Position numbers and translations under genes: made by a program. A DNA stretch of 64,000 bases from Yponomeuta sedellus. Taxonomy: Eukaryota; Arthropoda; Insecta; Lepidoptera; Yponomeutidae. Below are positions 52,901-54,529 of the stretch, piece by piece (position 1 is the first letter of the stretch; each line of letters starts with the position of its first letter). The DNA lies in assembly GCA_934045075.1 (NCBI GenBank), contig OW203729.1, forward strand, positions 7,287,816 through 7,351,815. Reading direction: 5' to 3'. The notes below the pieces were generated by a model, which was given only the letters and a program-made list of their open reading frames with translations, made no database searches and had not been told where the DNA came from.

Positions 52901-54299
52901 TAAGATTTTTTTTCAGTTAATTTAGATTTGTAATTGTTAACTGTAAACACATTGTTCACATTGTTTAATAGAAATAGCCGATAGCCGATACATTTCTGAA
53001 AAAAAAAAAAAAAATATGCCGGTGATTTCCCAGGCTCGCCTGTTTTGGGAAAAAATTGCATACCGATAATACGTAGATTTCAGAAAGGACGTTACTAAAT
53101 CGACACTCATGCTTGCAGCGCCAATGAAGCTAAAGAGGTTTGTCCTAACTATGAGGTAAAAATAATATCGAAAATCTGTTAGTCAAAACTGTTATTGAGT
53201 GATTGGAAACACGACTGAAATATAAGTCATCACAGTCACTTTTCTAACGGTAACAATTTTTTACTTCTACAGGGTGCACCAACTGCCGACCATGGGCTTT
53301 GACAACCTCAACTCGTTGGAGACGCTCAATCTGCAGAACAACAAGCTGCAGCACATACCTGAGGAGATCATGGAGCCGATACTTGATACGCTGCGTGTAG
53401 TTGACATTATGGGTGAGTGGATAGATGGAATATGATTTATTACTGACAAACGTGAGAGAGAGTGTGAAACATACATAACTGGTGTGTGCTGTAGGCTGTA
53501 ACCAACATAGACAAAACATTTCTTCCCGACAACTTTAGCGGTAGCAGAGTACCAATCTGCGGCGCGTTCAAATTGCTAAGATTGCGACTATCTGCAATAG
53601 TACTTTCATATACACCACGTAAATCTGCAACCTTATCATAAAACAAGCTTCGAAAGCTCTGGCATAGCCAGAAGGATTTGTGCCATGTTTATAGTGTTAT
53701 TGAGGTATGCGGTCCAGAGTCACCTTAAGATATTTAACCGATCACAGCATTGCGTTTTCTAGAAGAGATTTCTTGCTGTTTTTTTCGGACACCATTTAGT
53801 CATAGCATCTGAACTACATTTTACATTTGACGCAAGTAAATATCCTTGTAACTTAGGTTGCGCTTGTGGTTCAAAGGTACAAATTCCGTCTTATAACTTC
53901 TTGACGCAGGTGGTGTCTATCCATCTTGTGGTGGTTACGTTAGGTTACTTGCGCTTGGTTGATACTAATAAGGTTGTTTTATCAAAAAAAATCTTCAATA
54001 TTTTTACCTGATAACATCTTTCTACAGATAACCCACTTATATGCGACTGCGAGTTAGGCTGGTACGAAGCCTGGTTGGCGGGGCTGAGAGACCGCGACGA
54101 CGAGATGATGCAGAAGAAACGCACAGTCTGCACTATGGTGAGCGAGCACCGGGAGTACTCCGTGGCTAAGATGCCGCTTGAGAAAATGAACTGCAAAAGG
54201 AAGCCAGCGTACGGACGCACTTCTTTGGCACCGGCGACTTGCCCGGTCACGAACGTGGCCTGGCATGCCAGCCTGATCGTCGCTGCCAGATATCTGTAA
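16740..54299 (+). CDS. Secreted leucine-rich-repeat protein, nine coding exons (whole gene)
   Basis: Joined coding exons are 16740-16913, 26914-27082, 32884-32993, 34418-34530, 40770-40906, 42475-42627, 43025-43205, 53273-53412 and 54028-54299. All eight introns are GT..AG, every junction keeps the frame, and the sum is 1449 nt (482 residues plus TAA). The product has a signal peptide (about residues 1-20), an LRR N-cap with Cys 26, 35, 37 and 48, roughly eleven LRRs of about 24 residues, an LRR C-cap with Cys 398, 400, 427 and 448, and a 34-residue tail holding one more Cys. No transmembrane segment is evident, so it is probably secreted or loosely membrane-bound. From memory it matches the arthropod CG14762-like family, whose 'oplophorus-luciferin 2-monooxygenase non-catalytic subunit' label is a similarity name, not a function. 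Ligand and role are unknown. An upstream non-coding exon is possible. Confidence 0.88.
17344..17494. repeat. Perfect 49-bp inverted repeat with 53-bp spacer
   Basis: Arms 17344-17392 and 17446-17494 are exact reverse complements (TTAAAACTGTTTTTATACGG inward to ATTACATTTTTACAA). The spacer is GC-richer and contains a further small hairpin (CGGCACCTGAAAAAGTGCCG). Could be a MITE or the end of the element whose ORF fragment follows. Confidence 0.93.
17545..17685 (+). pseudogene. Short recombinase-like ORF fragment
   Basis: 46 codons: MSSSDESDAEIMDCTPP, then LAMENLLPAKSKEKYIFTLF and stop. The acidic N-terminus followed by NLLPxKSxxxY looks like the start of a transposon-encoded tyrosine-recombinase (Crypton-like) protein, recalled from insect genomes and not verified. 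The rest is missing. It sits 50 bp after the inverted repeat, so both may belong to one truncated element. Confidence 0.4.
17784..17853. repeat. Imperfect GC-rich inverted repeat
   Basis: GGGATTGC...CTCGTTCTAGACGGCC meets GGCCGTCTC...CTCGTCTAGCAATCCC. Imperfect arms of about 28 bp, in a locally GC-rich patch between AT-rich flanks. Confidence 0.55.
18255..18330 (+). mobile_element. Possible LINE 3' end with CATTT-type tail
   Basis: TTATCTTTGTACTTGTCATG is followed by AATAAATTTCATTTCATTT. The A-rich end and pentanucleotide tail resemble the 3' tails of the LINE above, but the body is not alignable by eye. Confidence 0.4.
18890..19022 (-). repeat. tRNA-like 5' part of the CTGCAGGGCA-type SINE
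   Basis: TTCACAAATGTACATAACTT, AAAATAAAGTC and a tRNA-like segment with GCATCGAACCTGG (B box on the minus strand). The 3' half is missing; a 5S-like SINE starts 50 bp on. Confidence 0.55.
19072..19425 (+). repeat. 5S-like SINE, full length
   Basis: GTGCTCGTGGCTTAGCGGAA, the 5S-like core with GGATGGGTGACC, the body, and the end CCCAACAGTGGGGACATATA then AAGGGTTGATATCG. Only a doubtful 6-bp target duplication (GTGCTA) is visible. Confidence 0.88.
19790..19891 (-). repeat. tRNA-Ile-like SINE copy
   Basis: CTACTTAGAGGCTAAAATTT, GGGATTCGAACCCGCGACCT and CCAACTGAGCTAACGACGG in the minus orientation. The anticodon arm is retained but the 5' flank (CTCACCGGCATCAG) is lost. Confidence 0.7.
20437..20985 (+). 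mobile_element. 3' end of a LINE with a VQRGNAAS-type C-terminus
   Basis: 20598-20789 encodes MGAWGTQTKILVRELGRRLR, RSGAYLGQRVSLAVQRGNAA and GTFG-type ending, a C-terminal ORF typical of a LINE family I recognise from arthropod genomes without a firm clade. It is followed by a T/A-rich 3' UTR ending in repeated ATGTT near 20950-20985. Related pieces lie at 25540-25660 (minus), 27700-28100 (plus) and 52718-52795 (plus). Confidence 0.65.
21370..21540 (+). repeat. tRNA-Ile-like SINE copy
   Basis: CTGCCTGTACGTAATACAGA, ATTTCACTGATGCCGGTGAG, CCCATTAGCTCAGTTGG, GGTTCGAATCCCGGCATGGG and CTCTTAATAGGTTTTT. Confidence 0.75.
21980..22095 (+). repeat. tRNA-Ile-like SINE remnant as a palindrome
   Basis: A minus 3' end (21982-22019) meets a plus T-arm and 3' end (22020-22092): CCTATTTAGAGGCTAAAAAT and GGAATTTTTAGAATCTAAAT flank the shared TCGAATCCCGGCATGGG. 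Arms of about 36 bp. Confidence 0.7.
22181..22499 (+). repeat. 5S-like SINE, 3'-truncated
   Basis: Begins GAAGCGCTCGTGGCCTAGCC and continues through the 5S-like core and the CTTGATAACTTCTGAC block to CTGCGACGCAGGAAG; the last 45 bp of the family are missing. Confidence 0.85.
23098..23265 (+). repeat. tRNA-Ile-like SINE, best-preserved copy
   Basis: 23161-23232 folds as a tRNA-like unit: acceptor GCCCAT with ATGGGT, D stem GCTC/GAGC, anticodon stem CTGGC/GCCAG with loop ACGGATA, B box GGTTCGAGTCC. It resembles insect tRNA-Ile outside the anticodon arm, but loop position 33 is C and the would-be anticodon GGA does not fit, so it is a SINE head. Conserved flanks (CTGCCTGTACGTAATACAGA and GCCTCTAAATAGGTTTTT) are shared with the other copies. 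Confidence 0.78.
23700..23835 (-). repeat. 3' half of the CTGCAGGGCA-type SINE
   Basis: CCCACTGCAGGGCATAAGCC, CTCTCAGAG, GATTACCACGCGTGGC and CGGATTGGCAATTCC, as in the fuller copies; truncated at its 5' end. Just beyond, a 60-bp segment with TTCACCGTCAAAACGTTGGA occurs twice in tandem (about 23845-23905 and 23915-23975). Confidence 0.6.
24655..25290 (-). repeat. tRNA-derived SINE (CTGCAGGGCA type), split by a Penelope-like insertion
   Basis: The 3' part (24655-24706, CTACTGCAGAGCACAGGCTT) and 5' part (25068-25290, CAGACACCGAAGTTTCCTCA to the tRNA-like head) read as one minus-strand SINE once the 361-bp insertion is removed. Confidence 0.7.
24707..25067 (+). mobile_element. 5'-truncated Penelope-like element with target duplication
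   Basis: A 361-bp insertion flanked by a perfect 13-bp duplication TTTCTCTTAGAGA (24694-24706 and 25068-25080) inside a SINE. It begins with a reading frame SRIVREAVEIKKHKNFNR, then GFKLSQTWDPV, the C-terminal end of the endonuclease region of Penelope-like elements as I know it. Then comes a 3' region with GTCGTCGAAACGTCGAGGTA. One stop interrupts the frame. Confidence 0.75.
25540..25660 (-). mobile_element. LINE fragment related to 20437-20600
   Basis: CACTAGGATACCCTGTGTCG and flanks are the reverse complement of 20460-20560, including the A-rich run before CCCAG. A short antisense fragment without coding capacity. Confidence 0.7.
26096..26335 (+). repeat. CTGCAGGGCA-type SINE, 3'-truncated
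   Basis: Begins with a tRNA-like head (GCACCGGTAGCTTAGCGAGT, A-box-like), then GCGGGCATGTACCAATG, TACCACTCGCT, AGGAAACCTGAATG, TTGAAATTGCCAATCCGC and CTCTCTTCGAGAGAAG. Plus-strand orientation. Confidence 0.65.
26584..26622. repeat. 15-bp perfect hairpin
   Basis: GCTTGAATATTCTGC and GCAGAATATTCAAGC with a 9-base loop, 290 bp before LRR exon 2. Confidence 0.85.
26914..27082 (+). CDS. LRR gene coding exon 2
   Basis: Acceptor TTTCTCGCAG|GCC, donor ATCG|GTAAGC, phase 0 in and phase 1 out. It encodes 56 residues plus one base, running from AMNTL through the first repeats (LKLRHNNLAKLPSYIF, then LTVHNSSL). The intron before it is about 10 kb and holds many repeats. A second, near-identical copy of most of this exon lies 217 bp downstream. 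Confidence 0.9.
27157..27398 (+). pseudogene. Tandem partial duplicate of LRR exon 2 with its donor
   Basis: The sequence from about 26940 through the exon 2 donor and 100 bp of intron is repeated at an offset of 217 bp. Within the coding part I see only a Tyr-to-Asn change and one silent change, and the donor (CG|GTAAGG) survives. The copy starts inside the exon, so the CAG acceptor and the first roughly nine codons are missing, and no AG acceptor lies just upstream. It is therefore probably a non-spliced pseudo-exon, or an assembly duplication. Splicing from exon 1 to this copy would need a cryptic acceptor. Confidence 0.8.
27700..28100 (+). mobile_element. Decayed LINE C-terminal fragment
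   Basis: Near 28000-28075 one frame reads VVQRSNAASFMGTVGTDVSR then AIFSIN and a stop, similar to VQRGNAASVMGSFGSDTFRS at 20720-20780. The upstream part (from about 27700) is GC-richer than its surroundings but too decayed to read. Lies in LRR intron 2. Confidence 0.5.
28850..28975. repeat. Cluster of hairpins including a perfect 26-bp inverted repeat
   Basis: 28887-28912 and 28917-28942 are exact reverse complements (GATGTGGGATTGGGCGTTGC and onward) with a 4-base loop. Left of it, ACCTTTCAATAT/ATATTGAAAGGT forms a second hairpin (28850-28877); right of it, AACGTAA/TTACGTT forms a third. Confidence 0.9.
29806..29945 (-). repeat. 5S-like SINE, 3' part only
   Basis: ATCAACCCTTGAACGTCCCT, TGCTGGGGCACGGGTCTC and CCACCACGGGGGCCAAGTCC to TTACTGTCAGAAG; minus orientation, 5' half missing. 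Confidence 0.85.
30326..30690 (-). repeat. 5S-like SINE, full length with target duplication
   Basis: Complete minus-strand copy from GTTATCAACCCTTATATGCC to GGCCACGAGCGCTTC. Perfect 11-bp target duplication CAAAATCTTAC at 30315-30325 and 30690-30700. Confidence 0.92.
30860..31135 (+). mobile_element. LINE-type 3' region ending in AGCAGTGGACTGG..CCTGAAGAAGAA
   Basis: GTGTCGGCCTAGAGAATAGC, GGCGACTAAGGGACATAAAC, GCGATCCCCAACCCGCATGC, GTGGGGATTATGGGCATTAC and CTATGTCCAGCAGTGGACTG followed by a GAA-rich end. The same blocks occur on the minus strand at 62929-63360; the short end alone is at 6500-6535. Confidence 0.65.
31513..31882 (+). repeat. 5S-like SINE, full length with internal duplication
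   Basis: From GCGGTCGTGGCCTAGCGGAA to AGGGTTGTTATC. Flanks AATTAAGGGCA (31502-31512) and AATTGAGGGCA (31883-31893) form an 11-bp target duplication with one mismatch. Around 31790-31812 the CCGGACTTGG block is repeated. Confidence 0.88.
32884..32993 (+). CDS. LRR gene coding exon 3
   Basis: Acceptor ...CAACAG|GCAAC, donor AACAAG|GTACGC, 110 nt, phase 1 in and phase 0 out. It encodes one and a half repeats (LTQLDVSQNSLATIP, then LLILNMNHNK). The split glycine codon joins correctly to exon 2. A 5S-like SINE starts only about 140 bp downstream in the next intron. Confidence 0.9.
33136..33502 (+). repeat. 5S-like SINE, full length with target duplication
   Basis: Starts GAAGCGCTCGTGGCCTAGGC and ends AAAGGGTTGATAACG. 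Perfect 11-bp duplication ATATTTTTAAG at 33126-33136 and 33503-33513 (the final G overlaps the element start). It lies 140 bp after LRR exon 3. Confidence 0.9.
33578..33830 (+). repeat. Interspersed repeat ending GCTGTATAAATCATCTCACT
   Basis: GAAGAAACCTGAGGTT, GGCTAGGCCGACTAAG-type block, GATGGTATAGGTGCTGGGCA and CACCCATCTAGTGTGAGTGA. Further copies at 63772-64000 and, shorter, 58990-59085. Probably a SINE by copy number and size. Confidence 0.65.
33956..34038. repeat. Perfect 37-bp inverted repeat with 9-bp loop
   Basis: Arms 33956-33992 and 34002-34038 are exact reverse complements (ATTGTAGACTTTTAGTCCGG and onward), loop GTTATATCG. ATATCCTTAGAT occurs on both sides (33911 and 34037), suggesting an insertion with flanking duplication. 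Confidence 0.93.
34418..34530 (+). CDS. LRR gene coding exon 4
   Basis: Acceptor CTATTTCAG|GTG, donor GAAAA|GTGAGC, 113 nt, phase 0 in and phase 2 out. It encodes VTAVHNRAFIGL and the repeat VEILTLYENRISLVDGEAF. The split lysine codon is completed by exon 5. Confidence 0.9.
35361..35735 (+). repeat. 5S-like SINE, full length with 14-bp target duplication
   Basis: GAAGCGCTCGTGACCTAGTC from 35369, 5S-like core with GGTGACCGTCCCGTGAC, end GGGGACATCCAAGGGTAAAT. ATCTAGTTACATAT is repeated exactly at 35347-35360 and 35736-35749. Eight extra bases (CTAATTAC) lie between the duplication and the usual SINE start. Confidence 0.92.
36066..36306 (-). repeat. CTGCAGGGCA-type SINE with clear tRNA-like head
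   Basis: CAGACACTAGGGTTTCCTTA, TTCACCGTCAGCGAGTAG and ATTTCACAAATGTACATAAC, then a tRNA-like head on the minus strand with an A box (GGTAGCGGAGCGG) and a B box (GGGTTCGAACCCC) at 36236-36300. A head fragment of the same family in plus orientation follows at about 36360-36460. Confidence 0.65.
36697..36815 (+). mobile_element. LINE 3' end (TCTGGAAGAAAT type)
   Basis: AGCTTCTCCGACTCGAAGGT, AAAAATCTCTCACAGAGATA, AAGCTCGCTCGCTGACA and GTGCAATAAAGTATGC; close to the copy at 4.94 kb. Confidence 0.65.
37841..38101 (+). pseudogene. LINE reverse transcriptase, N-terminal piece
   Basis: Encodes LVPLFKSGDKQDPSNFRPV, LPVLSKIFEKIV and QFGFTQGRSTKDA, the finger motifs of jockey/CR1-type reverse transcriptases. 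The frame is lost just after HIFSAWE, and the palm motif A (CDLSKAFDCVD, about 38105-38145) sits in another frame, so there is a frameshift near 38090. The Met at 37841 is internal and the upstream frame (ARIFNKCLDEGIFPDLMK) is also RT. Confidence 0.85.
38111..38875 (+). pseudogene. LINE reverse transcriptase, palm and thumb piece
   Basis: 254 codons with GVPQGSILGP (residues 57-66), VYVNDLP and the catalytic FADD (Asp91, Asp92), then LVEETVFLGITID and the thumb LANRLSFAAYAVKRIR. It stops at 38873-38875 and the same protein resumes in another frame at 38933. Motif A is not part of this frame, so this piece cannot be active. Confidence 0.88.
38933..39169 (+). pseudogene. LINE ORF2 C-terminal piece
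   Basis: 78 codons (FRLAKVNTSFMGHCIRFYNKIPEDI) matching the usual C-terminal end of jockey/CR1-type ORF2, ending in TAG directly before the 3' UTR. Continuous with the preceding piece except for a stop and frame change. Confidence 0.8.
39518..40049. mobile_element. Non-autonomous DNA element with GGGGCCTCTAGACGGGC ends
   Basis: Perfect 17-bp terminal inverted repeats at 39518-39534 and 40033-40049, with further weaker pairing inward (TACACTTTTTGTG against CACATTTTTGTG). The 498-bp centre repeats TATCCCGGCCAT-like blocks (39580, 39620 and 39935) and has no coding capacity. No target-site duplication was identified. Confidence 0.7.
40215..40430 (-). pseudogene. C-terminal fragment of another non-LTR retrotransposon
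   Basis: The minus strand encodes IQGKVPGKRRPGRPKISWLH and NLRQWFRQSTSSFF, the usual end of a LINE ORF2 of the 'GKR..GRR..SWL.NLR.W' type. An A/G-rich tail (GAAGAAGAAAAAC) follows at 40200-40215. The 5' side is cut by a minus-strand 5S-like SINE fragment at 40431. The open frame itself continues to 40238 and 40453, but only the part to 40430 is LINE. Confidence 0.7.
40431..40650 (-). repeat. 5S-like SINE, 5'-truncated
   Basis: Minus copy from ATCAACCCTTTATATGTCCC to GGCACCAACGGCTTAACG. The 5S-like part is missing; it adjoins a LINE fragment on the left and ends 120 bp before LRR exon 5. Confidence 0.85.
40770..40906 (+). CDS. LRR gene coding exon 5
   Basis: Acceptor TTGTTCGTAG|GAAGC, donor GCAG|GTAAAC, 137 nt, phase 2 in and phase 1 out. 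It encodes two repeats, LKRLNLGGNELAAVP and LKKLEMQENRITTI. The preceding 6.2-kb intron carries SINEs, a jockey/CR1-type LINE and a non-autonomous DNA element. Confidence 0.9.
41186..41280 (+). repeat. 3' fragment of the 5S-like SINE, diverged
   Basis: CACCCGGATTGGGCCCCGTC, GAAGAGACCCGTGTCCCTCG and AGTGGGTTGATGATGAT. The (GAT)n end suggests the tail type used by the partner LINE. Confidence 0.65.
41557..42428. mobile_element. MITE / foldback element with 170-bp inverted repeats
   Basis: 41557-41726 and 42259-42428 are reverse complements over 170 bp with very few differences. The outer ends are AATCCGCTATTTGACTCTC and GAGAGCCAAATAGCGGATT, the inner ends GCCATTTTTGTCTA and TAGACAAAAATGGC. The 532-bp centre has no ORF and repeats CAATCCGCTATTTGAC once near 41762. 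TGA flanks both ends if the element is trimmed by one base, which would suit a 3-bp target duplication. The right end lies 46 bp before LRR exon 6. Confidence 0.88.
42475..42627 (+). CDS. LRR gene coding exon 6
   Basis: Acceptor TTCTTGTTCCAG|GTCTC, donor GAAG|GTAATG, 153 nt, phase 1 in and out. It encodes the repeats LDSLGLAHNQLREIPPQVF and LNSLELEGNQISKIDEKAF. The outer arm of a MITE with 170-bp inverted repeats ends about 46 bp before this exon, so little of the ancestral intron 3' end remains. Confidence 0.9.
42865..42993 (-). repeat. 5S-like SINE, 3' part, next to LRR exon 7
   Basis: TATCAACCTTTTGAAAGTCC, GCTGGGGCAAGGCTCCCTTC and CAGTGGCGGGCCTTACTG; minus orientation and more diverged than other copies. 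It ends about 30 bp before the exon 7 acceptor. Confidence 0.8.
43025..43205 (+). CDS. LRR gene coding exon 7
   Basis: Acceptor CATTTCTTACACAG|AGAAC, donor AATAT|GTGAGT, 181 nt, phase 1 in and phase 2 out. It encodes three repeats, among them LQYLRLGDNRLHDIPSEAL and LRHLDLRSNNITYISEDAF. A SINE fragment ends about 30 bp upstream of the acceptor. Confidence 0.9.
44026..44309 (-). repeat. 3' LTR of the BEL/Pao element
   Basis: 284 bp, on the + strand starting TGTTCGCCAGG and ending CCCAAACA, flanked outside by TATTC. I find no difference from the other LTR, indicating a very recent insertion. Confidence 0.93.
44351..45736 (-). pseudogene. BEL/Pao integrase and C-terminal domain, separated by a stop
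   Basis: 461 codons in the same frame as the preceding segment. The integrase HHCC zinc motif is at His91, His96, Cys126 and Cys129. The DDE core residues are Asp161 (GVDYAGP), Asp227 (FSDNGKNF) and Glu277 (HFGGLWEAGV), all present. A DUF5641-like C-terminal domain follows (PLTPAHFLIGRPL, then LKWRMGRI). Apart from the single TAG upstream, nothing looks decayed, so the break is recent or a sequencing error. Confidence 0.92.
45746..46177 (-). pseudogene. BEL/Pao RNase H end and connection segment, out of frame
   Basis: 143 codons in the frame next to the upstream polyprotein. The WSDS-type RNase H motif and the segment typical between RNase H and integrase (WFHVKSQDNPADLVSRG, LWWEGPPFL) show that this continues the polyprotein after a frameshift close to 46200. 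It ends at an in-frame TAG, after which the same frame continues as integrase. The start given is only the first Met after the shift and is not a real initiator. Confidence 0.88.
46189..49644 (-). CDS. BEL/Pao gag-protease-RT-RNase H polyprotein (C-terminally broken)
   Basis: An open frame of 1151 codons. Residues 130-320 match the Pao gag region (DUF1759-like, LPAFDGSYDAWLEFRNSY). Residues 363-425 carry CCHC-type knuckles (CAMCKGNHALYTC, CPNCLRTGHTINDC). The aspartic protease (DUF1758-like) has its site at Asp507 in LLDNGSQ. Reverse transcriptase covers roughly 770-960, with VVFDAS and the active-site YVDD at 906-909. The Pao A17-type segment follows, and RNase H begins near 1070 (FTDAS, then a Glu near 1119). 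The frame ends abruptly inside RNase H at SGRIRL, because the next conserved residues continue in another frame. Start chosen at the first Met, 207 bp inside the 5' LTR. Confidence 0.92.
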   Translation of the reverse strand: MYSPKMSTNNDDVLLRVPSPNKNARLSDLKRQRGSLKARLTLFVKFVARYVDQPLNKAQKAELHVRMQSANVFFEKFNDVQDEIESIVSDDDGSQLEYRESFEEQFYSCMATAQCLIDGEDESPKLNSSTNPVRANVKLPDIKLPAFDGSYDAWLEFRNSYESMIHSRTDLDPIHKFHYLKSSLSGSALQVISALEFTASNYQHAWELLTARFHNHRLLVHNHVKSLFAIQSANKESPIQIRKIIDSVCRNLRALKTLNEPTDTWDTLIIYLLVSKLDSSTEREWENFKGSLASNVGAKLDELLTFLRNRADMLEMINLNSNSKNKQNESSSTNKKPVTHSHTHSYATTTKPKANKNARTFSCAMCKGNHALYTCISFLNLQIKDRLKFVEEKCLCPNCLRTGHTINDCFFGPCLKCQHKHNSLLHIDLNGNSSEASTSTSQTQATTAPSTHSATALHSLSESRNSQCNRLGTDAPLMFPQQVLLSTALIEVADNNNKFHTIRALLDNGSQQCFVSQKLAKRLNLKLIQSTAQVSGVGQSVTHSTQSCDILIRSKLNDFNTRVKCLILPCITSSLPSTDIDADTIRIPDNVQLADPTFFVPGEIDLLIGADKFWELLNEGNIRLSNGPYLQNTKLGWLISGPLYTKGLRINQVQCNFTRNLNDQLERFWELEEIPQRTVLTEDELQCEDIFLKTTKREDNGRFSVRMPLKESADALGDSYKMAETRFLSLEKKLNRLPQFKQMYTEFINEYIELGHMSRLTNTGAISYFLPHHGVFREGSSTTKLRVVFDASAVTTSDKSLNDIQLPGPKLQNDIFSILLRFRQYKYVACADVEKMFHQILIQSDQRNLQQIIWRESPSETIKIYQLNTVTYGTASAPFLSMRCLQQLARECDDDVIAQVISEDFYVDDLITGHDDQRELLRICEKTSQVLRSGCFPLRKWTLNWNVSTEISKELSVGEHTQSKMLGLGWLNDSDKLHFTSKVELNTAMLTKRKMLSIISQIYDPLGLLAPAVIMSKILLQQLWLSKIGWDDPIGDHILESWNKFIDTLKYLHAIRIPRYIKGEHAQYTELHIFTDASESAYGACAYVRTYSNDSDITVNLLCAKSKVSPLKRGTVARLELCGALTGAKLYKSIVESLRLKFDDISGRIRL
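49851..50134 (-). repeat. 5' LTR of the BEL/Pao element
   Basis: Same 284-bp sequence and ends as the left copy, flanked outside by TATTC at 50135-50139. For a minus-strand element this is the promoter-bearing LTR; no core promoter could be identified with confidence. Confidence 0.93.
51230..51345 (+). repeat. 3' part of the CTGCAGGGCA-type SINE
   Basis: TTGAAATTGCCAATCCGCTG, a CTCTCTCT run and CTATGTCCTGCATTGGGTGT in the plus orientation, in LRR intron 7. Confidence 0.55.
52718..52795 (+). mobile_element. Short LINE fragment with ATGTT tail
   Basis: CCCACGACACAGGGTATCCT through GCCTGTATGTAAATGTTATG. The first 60 bp match 20515-20575 and the tail matches the 3' tail near 20960, so the ORF end in between is deleted. 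Confidence 0.6.
53273..53412 (+). CDS. LRR gene coding exon 8
   Basis: Acceptor TTACTTCTACAG|GGTGC, donor ATGG|GTGAGT, 140 nt, phase 2 in and phase 1 out. It encodes VHQLPTMGF, the repeat LETLNLQNNKLQHIPEEIM and the start of the last repeat. The preceding intron is 10.07 kb and contains the complete BEL/Pao element. Confidence 0.9.
54028..54299 (+). CDS. LRR gene last coding exon: LRR C-cap and tail
   Basis: Acceptor CATCTTTCTACAG|ATAAC, phase 1 in, ending in TAA at 54297-54299. It encodes the C-cap (NPLICDCELGWYEAW, then TVC and MNC) followed by a basic, Pro/Thr-containing tail and a weakly hydrophobic C-terminus (VAWHASLIVAARYL). The tail is too short and polar for a clear transmembrane helix or GPI signal. 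AT-rich 3' flank follows. Confidence 0.9.
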
Positions 54300-54413
54300 A
54301 AGAAAACGTAACATTTAATATTCACCCCATTCAGTTCATGAAGAGTCTCAATCAAGCTAACTGTGGCCGGATGGTCTGACGCAGGATTCTTCGATACGTT
54401 ATCTTTGGTTTCA

Positions 54414-54529
54414 AATAAATGTAAAACGCGATGCGATAAATCTACGATACATATCAATATTGGGCTGAATAATGTTAAAAAAATGTTAAGGAACCCTTTT
54501 CGGGAAGCGATTTTTGTGATAAAAATAAA
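54414..54529 (+). terminator. Candidate polyadenylation signals of the LRR gene
   Basis: AATAAA hexamers occur at 54414-54419 and 54524-54529, 115 and 225 bp after the stop codon. In such AT-rich DNA this hexamer is common by chance, so these are candidates only. Confidence 0.3.

Larger units (their letters stand above)
50140..53272. other. LRR intron 7, right part, mostly unannotated
   Basis: AT-rich intron sequence after the BEL/Pao element, with a SINE 3' part (51230-51345) and a short LINE fragment (52718-52795). No conserved reading frame seen. Confidence 0.5.

Noticed and set aside
53244..54457. Minus-strand frames of up to 170 codons over LRR exons 8 and 9
   Set aside because: They are antisense shadows of the real coding exons and run through splice sites.
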